From assembly GCA_028287115.1 (NCBI GenBank), contig JAQBQF010000209.1, positions 1-58,446 on the forward strand: a DNA stretch of 58,446 nt, written 5' to 3'. The position numbers were made by a program, and so were the translations under genes. Source of the DNA: Myxococcales bacterium (lineage in GTDB: Bacteria > Myxococcota_A > Polyangia > Haliangiales > Haliangiaceae). Position 1 is the stretch's first letter; each line of letters opens with the position of its first letter. The notes under the pieces were generated by a model, which saw only the letters and a list, made by a program, of their open reading frames with translations, searched no databases and was not told where the DNA came from. Positions 25,931 through 34,244 of this stretch are shown piece by piece.

Positions 25931-26667
25931 ACCGCGGCCTTCGCGGATTTCACGGCCGCGAGCTTCGCCGGCTTCGCGTCGTGCCACAGCGCGATGCCGC
26001 CGAGCAGGCCCGCCATGTTCGACGTGACCACGACGTTCTCGGGTAGCTCGATCTTGAGGTGCTTCGCGTTGCCGCCGCCGAGGTAGAGCTTGCGCGGATT
26101 CCAGATCGGCAACACCTGCTCGATCACCTTCTGGACGCGCTTGTTCCACTTCTTCTTGCCGATGTGCTCGAGCGCCTTGGCTCCGACGTAATCTTCGTAG
26201 GTCTCGCCGTTACCGAACGGATGGTGCGCGAGCTCGAGGTTCGGGACGTAGTTGCCGTCGAGGTAGAGCGCGCAGCCGAGACCGGTGCCGAGGCACAGCA
26301 GCATCTCGACACCGTTGCCTTCGATCACGCCGTAGCCTTGGACGCCCGCGTCGTTGAGCACCCGCACGGGCTTGCCGAGCGTCTTGCCGAGCACGTTCGC
26401 GAGCTCGAAGTGATTCCATTTCTTGTGGAGGTTCGGCGCGGTCTGCGTGACACCGTCGACGACGACGCCCGGGAATCCGACGCTCACGCGATCGAAGTCG
26501 CCGAGCGGCGCGATCAGCGGGCTGAGCGCGGCGAGGATCGCGTCCGGCGTCGCGGGCCTCGGCGTCTCGACGCGCACGCGCTCGGTGAGTGGTGTGCCAT
26601 CGGGCCCGAGCACCAGTGCCTTGAGCCCCGTGCCTCCGATGTCGATCGACAAGGTCCGCATCCCCAT
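25927..26667 (-). CDS. ROK-family sugar kinase (polyphosphate-glucokinase-like)
   Basis: A 246-aa protein from ATG 26667 (26661 and GTG 26682 are alternatives). It begins MGMRTLSIDIGGTGLKALVLG, the phosphate-binding DxGGTxxK motif. Further motifs: GFPGVVVDGVTQTAPNLHKKW, VLNDAGVQGYGVIEG (catalytic Asp region) and LCLGTGLGCALYLDG. Short length and the absence of the ROK CxCGxxGC zinc motif fit the PPGK-like branch, which phosphorylates glucose using polyphosphate or ATP. The C-terminus LAAVKSAKAAV is low-complexity. Confidence 0.85.
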   Translation of the reverse strand: MGMRTLSIDIGGTGLKALVLGPDGTPLTERVRVETPRPATPDAILAALSPLIAPLGDFDRVSVGFPGVVVDGVTQTAPNLHKKWNHFELANVLGKTLGKPVRVLNDAGVQGYGVIEGNGVEMLLCLGTGLGCALYLDGNYVPNLELAHHPFGNGETYEDYVGAKALEHIGKKKWNKRVQKVIEQVLPIWNPRKLYLGGGNAKHLKIELPENVVVTSNMAGLLGGIALWHDAKPAKLAAVKSAKAAV

Positions 26668-26707
26668 CTCGCGATGGTACACGGACTGCTGGGCCTGATC
26701 AGCTCGA

Positions 26708-27208
26708 CTACGTGAGGGTGAGCGTACCGAGGAAGTCGCGCTTGCCGAGCGGCACGCCCGCGTGACGGAGGATCGCGTACGCGGTCGTCAGGTGGAAGTA
26801 GAAGTTCGGAATCGCGTGCTCGAGGAAGTAGTTCGCGCCCGTCATCACTTTACCTTCCCAGCGCGGCTGCGTGACCGTGCGGGTCGCGGCGCCTGCGAAG
26901 TCTTTCTCGGAAAAGCCGTCGAGGTACGCGAGCACCGAACGCACGCGGGAGCGCAGCTCCTCGACGTTCGTCTCGTTATCGGGGTGGCTCGGCGCCTCTT
27001 TGCCCGTGAGCCGCGAAGCTGCGAGCTTGGCGGTGTCGCACGCGGTCTGGACCTGGCGCGCGAACGCGAACTGATCCGGCGCCAGGCGAAGCGTCAGATA
27101 CACGCTCGGCTCGAACTTCTTGGTCGTGGCGTATTCGGCCGCGGTCTCGAGCCACTTATCGAGCTGACGCAGCTGCTTCTTGATCTGGGAGAATGTCTCG
27201 AAGTACAT
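26708..27208 (-). CDS. DUF1993-family protein (DinB-like fold)
   Basis: A 166-aa all-helical protein matching the DUF1993 family: MYFETFSQIKKQLRQLDKWLETA, FARQVQTACDTAKLAASRLTG, then GANYFLEHAIPNFYFHLTTAYAILRHAGVPLGKRDFLG at the C-terminus. The His residues in the last helices (EHAIPNFYFH and TAYAILRH) correspond to the possible metal site of DinB-type bundles. Biochemical function is unknown for the family. It lies 40 bp upstream of the ROK kinase on the same strand and may be co-transcribed with it. Confidence 0.88.
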   Translation of the reverse strand: MYFETFSQIKKQLRQLDKWLETAAEYATTKKFEPSVYLTLRLAPDQFAFARQVQTACDTAKLAASRLTGKEAPSHPDNETNVEELRSRVRSVLAYLDGFSEKDFAGAATRTVTQPRWEGKVMTGANYFLEHAIPNFYFHLTTAYAILRHAGVPLGKRDFLGTLTLT

Positions 27209-27267
27209 GCGCGCATCCTACGCGCTTGGGTGCGGGTCCTGTCGAGCGCTCCCGCCTACCCATTGAG

Positions 27268-30200
27268 CTAGTCCCGCTCGGAGCGGGTCGCCGCGCGGTC
27301 TTCGTCGACGCAGTCCTTGCCGTGGCTTGCGAGGCAGCGGAGCGCCGCGTCGTCGAGCCCGGCGCGCTCGTGCCGGTCGACCGCGCCGATCACGGGGATC
27401 GGCGTCAGCTTGTGCTTCTGCAGCTCGTCGTCGATCGCGCGCGCATCCTTCGTGACGATCACCTCGATCGTCTTCTCGACATCGCCGAGCTCGCGTCGCA
27501 AGACCTCGATGCGATCGACCTGATATTTCGCAGGCCGGCCTTCCCACGTCTGGAGCGCGCCATAGACGAGATCGAGGTGCTCGCGGATCCGCTCCTCGCC
27601 GGTGATCGCGCCGCCTTCGGTCGTCGCGACGATCAGCTTCTTTGCCGTCTCGATCTTGTCGAGCATCAGCCGGAGCTTGCTCGCGAGCAGGTCGGTCTCC
27701 GGCAGCTTCTGCAGCCGCTCGCGGACCGCTTCGCGCGCGGCCTCGATGCGGCCCGTCAGCTTCGTCATGTCGCCGAACAGCGCGTGCGCCTTCATCACCG
27801 CGTCGAACTGAGCCTTGCGGTCGGCGGCGTTGTACGGCGCCCGTCGATCGAGGCCGATCGTGATCTTGGTCTCGACCACCTCGGCACCTCGCGTCAGCCG
27901 CAACGTGTACGTGCCAGGCGGCACCCGAGGACCTTGCGACGCGCTGAACGCGACCTGCGCGGCACGCGGTACGCGCGGCGGCTTGACGCGCATGTTCCAC
28001 GCCACGCGATTGATGCCGCGCCGCTTGCTCGGCGTCACCGTATCGACGAGCTTGCCCGCACCATCGAGCACCTCGAGCTTGATCGGCCCGAAGATGTGCC
28101 GGGTGCGCAGGTAGTAGGTGACGATCACGCCGTCGGGCGGATTGTCGCCCGTGAAGCCGGCATCGCCTTCCGACCAGCCGCCGCTCGCAGGCATCCGCTG
28201 CTGGATCGCGCGCGTCGGCAAGAACGCGGTCGATTTCTGAAGCGTCGCATCCGTGAGCGCGCGCAGCGGCGAGAGATCGTCGATGATCCAGATCCCGCGG
28301 CCGTGCGTCGCGATCACGAGATCGCCGTCGCGCGGCTGCACTTGCAAATCGCGCACGGCGACGCTCGGAAAATTGGAGCCCTTGAACTCGGCCCACGTCC
28401 CGCCGCCATCGAGCGAGATCCACAACCCGAACTCCGTGCCGACGAAGAGCAGATTTGGCTTCTCGCTATCCTCTTTGACCACGTGAGCGAAGCCGCGCAC
28501 ACCCTTCTCGGGCGACACGATGCGCACCCACGACTTGCCGTAATCGGTCGTCTTGTAGACCCACGGCGTCATGTCGCCGAACGAGTGGCGATCGAACGCA
28601 GCGTACGCGGTGCCTGCATCGAACCGGCTCGCCTCGACCCAGCTCACCCACGATGATTTCGGCAGCCCGGTGATGTTGCCGGCGACGTTCGTCCACGTCT
28701 TGGTGCCGTCGCGCGAGAGCTGGACGTTTCCGTCGTCGGTGCCGACCCAGATCACGCTCGCGTTCTTCGGTGACTCGCTGATCGAATAGATCGTCGTGTG
28801 CATCTCGGCCGACGAGTTGTCGACGGTGACGCCACCGGACAGCTCTTGCTTCTGCTTCGCCGGATCGTTCGTCGTGAGATCCGGCGACACGCGCTCCCAG
28901 TTGTCACCGCGGTCGCGCGAGCGAAACAGGAACTGCGAGCCGATGTAGATCGTACCCTTCTGTGTCGGGCTCGCGTGTAGCGGCGTGTTCCAGTTGAAGC
29001 GCAGCTTCTCGTGGTAGCCGGCCTTCGGCTGGATATCGCGAGCCGCGAGCGACTTGCGATCGATCCGCCCGACGTAACCGCCTTGGCCTTCGGCGTAGAC
29101 CGCGTTCGGGTCCGTCGGATCTGGAATCACCCAGAATCCGTCGCTGTTGTAGAGATTCTCCCAGCGCGAGCTCGTGATGCCGCCGGGATACGCGGAGTCA
29201 CCGACCCACGAGCTGTTGTCCTGGAGTCCGCCGTACACCTGATACGGATCCTTGTTGTCGATCGCCACGTGATAGAACTGCGAGATCGGCAGGTTGTTGC
29301 CCTTCCACCACCGATTGCCACCGTCGTAGGACAGCCACAGGCCGCCGTCGTCGCCGCCGATCACGTGCTTGGGATTGGTCGGCTCGATCCACAGGTCGTG
29401 CCAGTCGCCGTGCGCCCCGCCGCCCGCGCTCGAGAAGCTGCGGCCACCGTCTTCGCTGACGATCAAGTTGCCGTCCGGTTTGAAGATCCGATCGGGGTTC
29501 GTGGGATCGACGACCAGGCGCGCGAAGTAGAACGGCCGCCACACCATCATCTGGCTGCCATCGCGTTGCTCCCATGTCGCGCCGCCATCGGCCGAGCGGA
29601 ACAGCGCCGACGACTTCGACTCGATGAGCGCATAGACGATGTTCTCGTTCGACGGCGCGAACACGACTTCAACGCGGCCCCACGGACCGGCGGGCAAGCC
29701 TTTGTTCGCCGCCATCGACGTCCAGGTCTTGCCGCCATCGGTCGATCGATGCAGGCCGCTGCCGCTCGGATCGTTCGGACCTTCGCCGCCGGACCGGAAC
29801 GTCCAGCCTTTGCGGCGGAAATCCCACAGCCCTGCGATCAACACGTCTGGATGTTTCGGATCCATCGTGAGGCCCGAGCAACCGGTCGAGGCGTTGCCGC
29901 CCTTGAGCACGAGCGACCACGACTTGCCGCCGTCGGACGTCTTGTAGAGGCCGCGATCCGTGGAATCGCTCCACAGCTTGCCGGGCACGCACGCGTACAC
30001 GATCTGCCCGTTCTTCGGATGCACGATGATCTTCGTGATTCGCTCCGACGCCGGCAGCCCGACGTTGTTCCACGTCTCGCCACCGTCGGTCGACTTGTAG
30101 ATGCCGTCTCCGATCGAGACCGAATTGCGGGTCCAGCTCTCGCCGGTGCCGACCCACACGGTCTTGCTATCGCTCGGATCGATCGCGATCGCGCCGATCG

Positions 30201-31251
30201 ATTGCACGGGCTGCTTGTCGAACACGGGCTTGAACGTCGTGCCGCCGTCGAGTGATTTCCACACGCCACCCGAGGCCGCGCCGACGTAGAGCAGCGTCTT
30301 GCCACCGGAGGCGAGCGCCGCGACCGCTGCAATGCGTCCGCTCATCGCGGCCGAGCCGATGTTGCGCGCGCCGAGTCCCGAGATCGTGCCGACATCCGCG
30401 GTCGATCTCTCGACCTTCGCGACGGGTGTAACGACGCCGGTGTCCGGTTTCGCATCGCCGGGATGGAGGGGGTCGGATTCACTCCGACCAACCGGAACGA
30501 TCAGGGCGACGGCGGGTTTCTTGGGTGTCGGCAGCTCGAACCACGCCTTGTCGACCGGGACGTTGATCTCGGCGCGCTCGACGGTGATCCGGCTGTTGCG
30601 CGGGCCACCTTTGGTTCCCGATTCGATCGCGAACGGCAACCACACACCGGCGACCTGCTGGTAGCCGCCGAGATCCGTCTCGGTGATGTCCTCGGTGCCA
30701 CGCACCTTGCGCACGGTCGTGATCCGGATCTCGAGGAACGAGTCGGGATCGAGATAGACGTACTGGACGTCCCCGTCCTTGCGGGTCACGCGCAGCTTGA
30801 TCGCGGGCGTTCCATCGACGTCCTCGGTGCCGAGCGATTCGATGCGATGGCCTTTGTCACGCCAGCCGACGAGCGGACCGTCGAGCTCGGCTTGCTGCGC
30901 GAGCGCGCGTGCATCGTCTTCGGAGGATTTCTCGGGATCGCGGCGGCCGCTGAAAGGCGAGAGGCTCCAGCCTTCGCGGCCATCGTACGCGGTGATCTGG
31001 GTGAGCCCTTGCAGCGTCACCTCGCTGCGGATGAGGCCGGGACGCTCCTGGACCTGCGCCCACGTCGCATCGATGGAAAAGCCGCCGCCGCCGAACACGA
31101 TGCGGCCGGTGAGCCGCAGCGTCCTCAGCTCGCGCAGCTTGGCTTCTCCGCCGCGCGCCGCGAGGTTTTTTGCAAGGAGTTCTTCGACGGTCGCTGCATG
31201 ACTGACCGTCGCGAGCGACATCAAGATTGCGACCACGAATACGTTGCGCAT
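27268..31251 (-). CDS. Exported fusion of LolA-like domain and VPS10/sortilin-like beta-propeller
   Basis: A 1327-aa protein from ATG 31251, chosen because MRNVFVVAILMSLATVSHAA is a clear signal peptide; the frame extends upstream but overlaps the divergent kinase. Residues 25-250 look like a LolA/outer-membrane-lipoprotein-sorting fold (LRTLRLTGRIVFGGGGFSID, YVYLDPDSFLEIRI, GVWLPFAIES). Residues 290-1090 are a long beta-propeller of the glycosyl-hydrolase/BNR and VPS10 type, with many DGGTT/STDGG/SADGG Asp-box turns (GGVWKSLDGGTTF, GIYKSTDGGETW, GLYKTSDGGKSW). The last 240 residues include ARLRLTRGAEV-type beta strands and a helical tail (AREAVRERLQKL). No catalytic motif is identified. Probably periplasmic or outer-membrane. 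Confidence 0.85.
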   Translation of the reverse strand: MRNVFVVAILMSLATVSHAATVEELLAKNLAARGGEAKLRELRTLRLTGRIVFGGGGFSIDATWAQVQERPGLIRSEVTLQGLTQITAYDGREGWSLSPFSGRRDPEKSSEDDARALAQQAELDGPLVGWRDKGHRIESLGTEDVDGTPAIKLRVTRKDGDVQYVYLDPDSFLEIRITTVRKVRGTEDITETDLGGYQQVAGVWLPFAIESGTKGGPRNSRITVERAEINVPVDKAWFELPTPKKPAVALIVPVGRSESDPLHPGDAKPDTGVVTPVAKVERSTADVGTISGLGARNIGSAAMSGRIAAVAALASGGKTLLYVGAASGGVWKSLDGGTTFKPVFDKQPVQSIGAIAIDPSDSKTVWVGTGESWTRNSVSIGDGIYKSTDGGETWNNVGLPASERITKIIVHPKNGQIVYACVPGKLWSDSTDRGLYKTSDGGKSWSLVLKGGNASTGCSGLTMDPKHPDVLIAGLWDFRRKGWTFRSGGEGPNDPSGSGLHRSTDGGKTWTSMAANKGLPAGPWGRVEVVFAPSNENIVYALIESKSSALFRSADGGATWEQRDGSQMMVWRPFYFARLVVDPTNPDRIFKPDGNLIVSEDGGRSFSSAGGGAHGDWHDLWIEPTNPKHVIGGDDGGLWLSYDGGNRWWKGNNLPISQFYHVAIDNKDPYQVYGGLQDNSSWVGDSAYPGGITSSRWENLYNSDGFWVIPDPTDPNAVYAEGQGGYVGRIDRKSLAARDIQPKAGYHEKLRFNWNTPLHASPTQKGTIYIGSQFLFRSRDRGDNWERVSPDLTTNDPAKQKQELSGGVTVDNSSAEMHTTIYSISESPKNASVIWVGTDDGNVQLSRDGTKTWTNVAGNITGLPKSSWVSWVEASRFDAGTAYAAFDRHSFGDMTPWVYKTTDYGKSWVRIVSPEKGVRGFAHVVKEDSEKPNLLFVGTEFGLWISLDGGGTWAEFKGSNFPSVAVRDLQVQPRDGDLVIATHGRGIWIIDDLSPLRALTDATLQKSTAFLPTRAIQQRMPASGGWSEGDAGFTGDNPPDGVIVTYYLRTRHIFGPIKLEVLDGAGKLVDTVTPSKRRGINRVAWNMRVKPPRVPRAAQVAFSASQGPRVPPGTYTLRLTRGAEVVETKITIGLDRRAPYNAADRKAQFDAVMKAHALFGDMTKLTGRIEAAREAVRERLQKLPETDLLASKLRLMLDKIETAKKLIVATTEGGAITGEERIREHLDLVYGALQTWEGRPAKYQVDRIEVLRRELGDVEKTIEVIVTKDARAIDDELQKHKLTPIPVIGAVDRHERAGLDDAALRCLASHGKDCVDEDRAATRSERD

Positions 31252-31335
31252 GAGGTCGCGCAGTATGGCGCGTCGGGCCGTGGCGATGAAGGGCACGGCG
31301 TCACAACGATCGCGGTAGAATAGGGTGCGAGCGCA

Positions 31336-32895
31336 GTGGCCGAAACCGACCCACAAGACCGCACGGCCGTCCTCCCGGTCGATCCGCTCGTCGGGACGAC
31401 CCTCGATCGCAGGTTCCTGGTCGAGTTCCGGCTTGCGGCAGGCGGTTTCGGTGCGATCTATCGCGTGCGGCACATCACGTCGGGCCACGAGTTCGCGCTG
31501 AAAGTCCTGCATCCGCGGCTGACCGCCGATGCCGGCGTCGTCGCGCGGTTTCGCCGCGAAGGCGCAACACTCATCGCGCTGCGCAGTCCACACACGATCA
31601 CCGCGTACGAGCTCGGCGAATCCGACGACGGAACGCTCTACATCGTCATGGAGCTCCTGCGCGGCGTGAGCTTGTTCGAACGGTTTCGCGCCCAAGGCCC
31701 GATCGAGTGGAAGCGCATGGTCGCGATCGCGCGCGCGGTGTGCGATTCGCTCGCCGAAGCACACGCGCTCGGGATCGTGCATCGCGATCTCAAGCCGACG
31801 AACATCCATCTCGAGCCGCACGAGGGCAGCGACGACTTCGTCAAGGTCCTCGATTTCGGAATCGCAAAGATCCTCAAGGGCGGCGCGCTCGACAACGCCG
31901 ATCTGACGAACGCCGGCCAGATGATCGGCACGCTCGACTACATGCCACCGGAGCAGATGGTGGGCGGCTCGTGCACGGGTGCGAGCGATCTCTACACGCT
32001 CGGGATCGTGATGTACGAGATGATCAGTGGCCGCTTGCCGTATGCGGAGGCATCGAGCGCCGGCAGTGCGCTCGCGGCGATGCTGAAGCCTCCGCCTCCG
32101 CTGTCGTCTCGGACGTTCGTGCCGCCGGAGCTCGAGCGAATCGTGATGCGCTGCCTCGAGCGCAAGATCGAGCTCCGCTACGCGTCCGCCGAGGAGCTCG
32201 CGAGCGCGCTCGATGGCCTACTCGCTCACCCCGAAGATGCGGCGTCGACGCTCGCGCTCCAGATCAACCCCGGCGACGACGAAGCGACGGCGATCGCGCC
32301 GCTCGGCCTGATCGCCTCGCTGACCGGTTCTCCGACATTCGAGCGTGCGCCGAAGCTCGACGACACCGGCTCGACGCCGCCGGTGGACACCCTTCGGATG
32401 CAGCGGCCGCCTGTGACGCCGGTGGACACGCTGCGGATGCAGCGGCCGCCCGTGACGCCGGTGGAGGACACGCTGCGGATGCAGCGGCTGCCGGCGCCAC
32501 CGGCGGACGCGGTGCGGATGCAGCGACTGCCGACGCCACCGGCGGACGCGGTGCGGATGCAGCGGCCGGCAATCTCGCCGCCGGTGAACGCCTCGCGGAT
32601 GCAGCGGCCGCCGGCCTCGCCGTCCGTGGACGCCTCGCGGATGCAGCGGCCGGTCAGCTCCCCCGCGGTCTTCGGACCCGCCTCATCGAACACTCCGAAG
32701 TGGGAGCCTCCGCCGCCGGAGGTCGTCGTGCCCTCGCAGACCTTACGCGGGATCGGCACGCAGCCGCCGGCGACGGTGCCGTCGTACGACGTCACGCAGC
32801 ACGCGCGTCCGGATCCGCGGATCGCGCGCGTCGTGTGGGCGGTCGTCCTCGTGCTCGCGGCGGTGATCGGCGTCGCGCTCGCGATCCGGATCTGA
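31336..32895 (+). CDS. Ser/Thr protein kinase with seven RMQR repeats and C-terminal membrane anchor
   Basis: A 519-aa protein from GTG 31336. The kinase domain (27-285) is complete: RLAAGGFGAIY (glycine loop with one altered position), K56, HRDLKPTN (149-156), DFG (173-175), GTLDYMPPEQ. Residues 350-450 hold seven 13-14-residue repeats with core RMQR, flanked by TP, SP and PP. A Pro-rich stretch and a single membrane helix (VVWAVVLVLAAVIGVALAIRI) end the protein, so the kinase is tail-anchored with a flexible repeat linker in the cytoplasm. Divergent from the propeller gene across 84 bp. Confidence 0.93.
   Translation: MAETDPQDRTAVLPVDPLVGTTLDRRFLVEFRLAAGGFGAIYRVRHITSGHEFALKVLHPRLTADAGVVARFRREGATLIALRSPHTITAYELGESDDGTLYIVMELLRGVSLFERFRAQGPIEWKRMVAIARAVCDSLAEAHALGIVHRDLKPTNIHLEPHEGSDDFVKVLDFGIAKILKGGALDNADLTNAGQMIGTLDYMPPEQMVGGSCTGASDLYTLGIVMYEMISGRLPYAEASSAGSALAAMLKPPPPLSSRTFVPPELERIVMRCLERKIELRYASAEELASALDGLLAHPEDAASTLALQINPGDDEATAIAPLGLIASLTGSPTFERAPKLDDTGSTPPVDTLRMQRPPVTPVDTLRMQRPPVTPVEDTLRMQRLPAPPADAVRMQRLPTPPADAVRMQRPAISPPVNASRMQRPPASPSVDASRMQRPVSSPAVFGPASSNTPKWEPPPPEVVVPSQTLRGIGTQPPATVPSYDVTQHARPDPRIARVVWAVVLVLAAVIGVALAIRI
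32385..32670 (+). repeat. Coding tandem repeats (RMQR units) in the kinase linker
   Basis: Seven units of 39-42 bp, each containing CGGATGCAGCG, lie in frame inside the kinase gene. Repeat starts read DTLRMQRPPV, DTLRMQRPPV, DTLRMQRLPA, DAVRMQRLPT, DAVRMQRPAI, NASRMQRPPA and DASRMQRPVS. The first two are nearly identical at DNA level, indicating recent duplication; the later ones have diverged. Confidence 0.85.
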
Positions 32896-32932
32896 TCGAA
32901 CCACTACGCACCACGCCTGCGGCAGAAGGCTG

Positions 32933-33144
32933 AACGCCAAGGCGCCAAGACGCCGAGGACAGAGGAGGGCAGAAGTGGTTCGCTTCGCGAAGAAGAGAGC
33001 CCGCGGTCCACAATGCGGCTGGCACTTCCTGAGGTTCGTCCTAAAAGTCCTCTGCCCATCTTGGCGCCTTGGCGTCTTGGCGTTCGATCCTTCGGGCGTG
33101 GCGTCTTGGCGCTCGACCTTTCGGCGTGGCGCCTTGGCGTTCTC
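32933..33144. repeat. Inverted repeat built from 8-bp NCGCCAAG units (element 2)
   Basis: The left arm 32933-32958 is AACGCCAAGGCGCCAAG plus a degenerate unit; the right side 33059-33085 is the reverse complement (CTTGGCGCCTTGGCGTCTTGGCG region, octamer-periodic). Two further partial units follow at 33098-33112 and 33125-33142, each preceded by a similar TTCGGGCGTGGCG-type spacer. The element fills the whole 249-bp gap between the kinase and the convergent lipoprotein gene. It resembles element 1 at 8284-8420 but with CCAAG in place of CAAAG. No gene is seen here. Confidence 0.75.
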
Positions 33145-33549
33145 TTAGCGACAGTTGCTCGGTCGCGCACTGCCGTAGACGGTCGTGTCATCGCGCAGCA
33201 CGAGCCCGAGACACACGGCTCGCGTCGCGTCGTCGAGCCGCGACAGCGGGAACATATCCTCGATCGTCATGCGATCATGAACCCACTCTCCGCAGGGCTC
33301 GCAGAAATTCGAGACCGCGAAGCGTAGCTCGTCGTCGAGCACCTTGATGTCGCGTGGATTCTTGCCGAGCGCGACTTGCTGGCGGTGCCCTCGCAACAGC
33401 GCGACCAGCGACTCTCCCGTGATCGGCGCGTTGTCGCGGCCCTTGATCCGCGACGCGTTGTTCGGCGTGCACTGGCACGGACCATCGCGATGCGGCGACT
33501 CGTGACAAGCAGCGAACAGCGCGAGCACGACGGCGAGGCGAACCACCAC
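33145..33549 (-). CDS. Small Cys-containing lipoprotein
   Basis: A 134-aa protein. MVVRLAVVLALFAACHESPH is a signal peptide with lipobox FAAC (Cys15). The mature part has six further cysteines, including CQC and CEPC. No family recognised. Its stop abuts repeat element 2. It lies 6 bp downstream of the histidine phosphatase gene on the same strand, so the two are probably co-transcribed. Confidence 0.7.
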   Translation of the reverse strand: MVVRLAVVLALFAACHESPHRDGPCQCTPNNASRIKGRDNAPITGESLVALLRGHRQQVALGKNPRDIKVLDDELRFAVSNFCEPCGEWVHDRMTIEDMFPLSRLDDATRAVCLGLVLRDDTTVYGSARPSNCR

Positions 33550-33555
33550 GCGAGG

Positions 33556-34167
33556 TTACCGCACCAGCGGCCGCAGCGTCGTCGGTGCCCAGTACGTGCT
33601 GCGATCGAACTGCTTCCCGGTAAAGAGCAGGCTCGTCACCGACGCTTGCGTGCACCGCACGCGCGACAGCCACGGTGGACCGGATGCTTCGTACGAGTGT
33701 CGCGTGATCCAGATCGGCGCTTGATGCGACACGAACACGATCGACGATCCGGCGTGGGCGGCGAGGGCTTCATCGATCGCCGCGCGCATCCGGCTCGCGA
33801 TCGAATCGAACGACTCGCCCCAAGAAGGCCGAAACGGATTCCACAACTTGGGCCACAGCTTCGGCGAGAGCATCGCGAGCCTCGGTAAGCCGTCGAACTG
33901 CGTCGCCGATTCGATCAACCGCTGGTCGGTCACAAACGGCAGCGCGAGCGCATCGCCGATGATCTTCGCGGTCTCTGTCGCGCGCTGGAGCGGGCTCGAG
34001 ACGATCGAGGCGATCGGGCGCCCGAGCGATTGCAGATAGCTCGCCGCGGCTCGCGCTTGCTGGCAGCCACGCGATGACAACCGAAACCCGGCGAGCTGGC
34101 CGTAGCGAATGTCCTCGGGGTTGTAGACCTGGCCGTGGCGAATCAGATGAACCACGGTGTCGGTCAC
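33556..34167 (-). CDS. Histidine phosphatase superfamily protein (phosphoglycerate-mutase-like)
   Basis: A 203-aa protein from GTG 34167, giving MTDTVVHLIRHGQVYNPED; a longer start at 34215 would reduce the gap to the divergent gene to 29 bp. The RHG catalytic signature (LIRHGQ) is at residues 9-14. SSPLQRATETAKIIG carries the conserved Arg, WGESFDSIASRM the acidic residue, and VFVSHQAPIW the second catalytic His. Family members are phosphatases or mutases using a phosphohistidine intermediate; the substrate is not predictable. Divergent from the GreB-like gene. Confidence 0.88.
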   Translation of the reverse strand: MTDTVVHLIRHGQVYNPEDIRYGQLAGFRLSSRGCQQARAAASYLQSLGRPIASIVSSPLQRATETAKIIGDALALPFVTDQRLIESATQFDGLPRLAMLSPKLWPKLWNPFRPSWGESFDSIASRMRAAIDEALAAHAGSSIVFVSHQAPIWITRHSYEASGPPWLSRVRCTQASVTSLLFTGKQFDRSTYWAPTTLRPLVR

Positions 34168-34244
34168 AGCGCGGTCATCATCCCCGAAACCGGTGCGCAG
34201 CCCAAGGTCGGGCACGCGATGTTCGCGCGCGCTACAGTGATCAC

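Noticed and set aside
24962..26149. A 395-codon minus-strand frame
   Set aside because: It spans the end of the IgGFc-binding-like gene and the ROK gene in another frame; Arg/His-rich with no motif.
29011..30255. A 414-codon plus-strand frame inside the propeller gene
   Set aside because: It is antisense to conserved Asp-box repeats, so it is a codon-bias shadow.
31252..31821. N-terminal extension of the propeller protein
   Set aside because: It overlaps the divergent kinase domain; a clean signal peptide starts at 31251.
33001..33060. Possible sigma-54 promoter (TGGCAC near 33020)
   Set aside because: The -12 element does not fit the required spacing and sequence.
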